The notes under the pieces: model-generated
Database searches by the model: none
What the model saw: the letters and a program-made list of their open reading frames with translations, nothing else
Told to the model about the DNA's origin: nothing
Part shown: positions 63,055-64,000 of the stretch, piece by piece
Numbering within the stretch: position 1 is the stretch's first letter
Layout: each line of letters starts with the position of its first letter
Program-made: the position numbers and the translations under genes
Assembly (NCBI GenBank): GCA_045615765.1
Contig: JAZLFM010000043.1
Coordinates: 1-64,000 of the forward strand
DNA: 64,000 bases
Source: UBA1715 sp045615765
Lineage (GTDB): Bacteria > Bacteroidota > Bacteroidia > Bacteroidales > UBA1715
Direction of reading: 5' to 3'

Positions 63055-63324
63055 ATGTACTTAACTACAGAAAAAAAAGCTGAATTAATCAAACAATTCG
63101 GTAAATCAGAAAAGGATTCAGGATCTGCTAAATGTCAAATCGCTATTTATACAGAAAGAATAAATGCATTGACAGAAAAGATGAAAGAAAACCACAAAGA
63201 TTTCGTTACTCAACGTTCTTTGTTGAAGCTAGTTGGTAAAAGACGTAATTTGTTGAACTACGTAAAAGACCACGATATAGAAGAATACCGTAGCTTGATT
63301 AAGGCTTTGAATATCCGTAAATAG
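63055..63324 (+). CDS. rpsO: 30S ribosomal protein S15
   Basis: 89 aa from MYLTTEKKAE, exactly the usual S15 length. GSAKCQIAIYTERI, NHKDFVTQRSLLKLVGKRRNLLNYV are the family's rRNA-binding segments. A frame opening 13 codons earlier begins within the promoter and is rejected. Followed by pnp, the order known from many bacteria. Confidence 0.97.
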   Translation: MYLTTEKKAELIKQFGKSEKDSGSAKCQIAIYTERINALTEKMKENHKDFVTQRSLLKLVGKRRNLLNYVKDHDIEEYRSLIKALNIRK

Positions 63325-63338
63325 TTTTTTACGCGATA

Positions 63339-63396
63339 AAACTATAATAGTGGGAAGGCAATTTTTACAGTTGCCTTTTGCTATTTATTATAGTTT
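63339..63396 (+). promoter_or_regulatory. Nested hairpin between rpsO and pnp
   Basis: Outer AAACTATAATA / TATTATAGTTT (63339-63349 / 63386-63396, 11 bp) encloses inner AAGGCAA / TTGCCTT (63355-63361 / 63371-63377) followed by TTTTG. Could act as a partial terminator after rpsO and as an RNase III site for pnp. Confidence 0.65.
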
Positions 63397-63433
63397 ATAT
63401 TCATAGGAAATTTATACACAAATAAAATACAAT

Positions 63434-64000
63434 ATGTTACAAGTTTTTAAGAAAGAAATCACGTTAAGTGATGGTCGTACAATCGAAATCGAAACAGGTA
63501 AGTTGGCAAAACAAGCTGATGGTTCTGTTGTGGTTCGTTTGGGTGACACTATGCTTTTGGCTACAGTTTGTAGTGCGAAAGATGCTGTTCCTGGTACAGA
63601 TTTCATGCCACTTACCGTTGAGTACAAAGAAAAATTCGCTTCGTTTGGAAGATTTCCGGGTGGATTTACAAAGAGAGAAGGAAAAGCTTCAGATTATGAA
63701 ATTCTAACAGCTCGTTTGGTTGACCGTGCGCTTCGTCCATTGTTCCCAGACAATTATCATGCTGAAACATTTGTGAATGTTCATTTGATTTCTGCTGATG
63801 GTCAAAACCAACCTGATGCATTGGCAGGTTTGGCTGCTTCTGCTGCATTGGCTGTTTCTGATATACCTTTCGGTGGTCCTATTTCTGAAGTTCGTGTTGC
63901 TCGTGTTGATGGCAAATTAGTTATCGATCCAACATTTGAAGAAATGGAACGTGCTGACATCGACATTATGGTTGGTGCTACCTACGATAATATTTTGATG
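63434..64000 (+). CDS. pnp: Polynucleotide phosphorylase, 3' end missing
   Basis: Partial: 189 codons open to the window end. MLQVFKKEITLSDGRTIEIETGKLAKQADGSV, GDTMLLATVCSAKD, FMPLTVEYKEKFASFGRFPGGF, LTARLVDRALRPLFP and VHLISADGQNQPDALAG are the first RNase PH-like domain of PNPase. The enzyme degrades RNA 3'-5' by phosphorolysis. ATG start 109 nt after rpsO. Confidence 0.96.
   Translation, partial: MLQVFKKEITLSDGRTIEIETGKLAKQADGSVVVRLGDTMLLATVCSAKDAVPGTDFMPLTVEYKEKFASFGRFPGGFTKREGKASDYEILTARLVDRALRPLFPDNYHAETFVNVHLISADGQNQPDALAGLAASAALAVSDIPFGGPISEVRVARVDGKLVIDPTFEEMERADIDIMVGATYDNILM

Overview
The window is AT-rich DNA from a member of the Bacteroidota, most likely the order Bacteroidales. 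Four things support this. Promoters repeatedly carry the -7 box TAnnTTTG. Ribosome binding sites are weak and A-rich. Type IX secretion (T9SS) genes are present (porU, porV, a porP/SprF relative, a GldJ-type lipoprotein, a DUF5103 plug protein). Families and gene orders are typical of the phylum: long three-domain IspG, single-chain PurL, acpP-fabF-rnc facing purN, and a eukaryote-type branching enzyme. A genus cannot be named. No tRNA, rRNA, CRISPR array or transposase was seen.

Layout: 1-4.3 kb holds secreted polysaccharide hydrolases (a GH74 xyloglucanase cut by the window start and a GH5 lipoprotein). 4.4-12 kb has clpB, ispG, an acyl-CoA ligase/ACP/acyltransferase fusion and ispF. 12-21.5 kb is a T9SS region in two divergent arms: porU-porV-ispF leftward, and porP-gldJ followed by murF and an MbnP-like secreted protein rightward. 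21.6-26.8 kb has a LOG-family gene and the ilvD-ilvB-ilvN operon, preceded by a complete leader-peptide attenuator. 26.8-32.7 kb has a secreted hypothetical protein, glgB, a GNAT-argG pair and an orphan ORF6N gene. 32.7-37.3 kb is a three-gene MBOAT/SGNH O-acylation operon. 37.3-46.7 kb is housekeeping: rnc, fabF, acpP, purN, purL, prfC, a PduO-type adenosyltransferase and DUF2795. 46.7-50.5 kb holds the T9SS plug protein and a two-enzyme mannobiose pathway. 50.5-56.7 kb looks accessory: a Pif1-like helicase, a tandem-repeat region, a DUF4143 ATPase, two unknown envelope proteins and a pseudoknot-containing small RNA locus. 56.7-64 kb returns to core genes: tyrS, an SDR, an MFS transporter, DUF4846, a META lipoprotein, ogt, a PfkB kinase, rpsO and the start of pnp.

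The most notable signals are non-coding. The ilv leader encodes a 15-residue Val-rich peptide followed by mutually exclusive 1:2, 2:3 and 3:4 hairpins. The minus strand between the zinc-ribbon gene and tyrS has a -33/-7 promoter, four hairpins, an H-type pseudoknot and a U-tract terminator, so it is probably a structured RNA of about 240 nt. Other points are a 32-bp tandem repeat upstream of the DUF4143 ATPase, a nested hairpin between rpsO and pnp, a dispersed intergenic palindrome and an ogt gene with no ATG at its conserved start. All calls come from reading the sequence; no database search was run.
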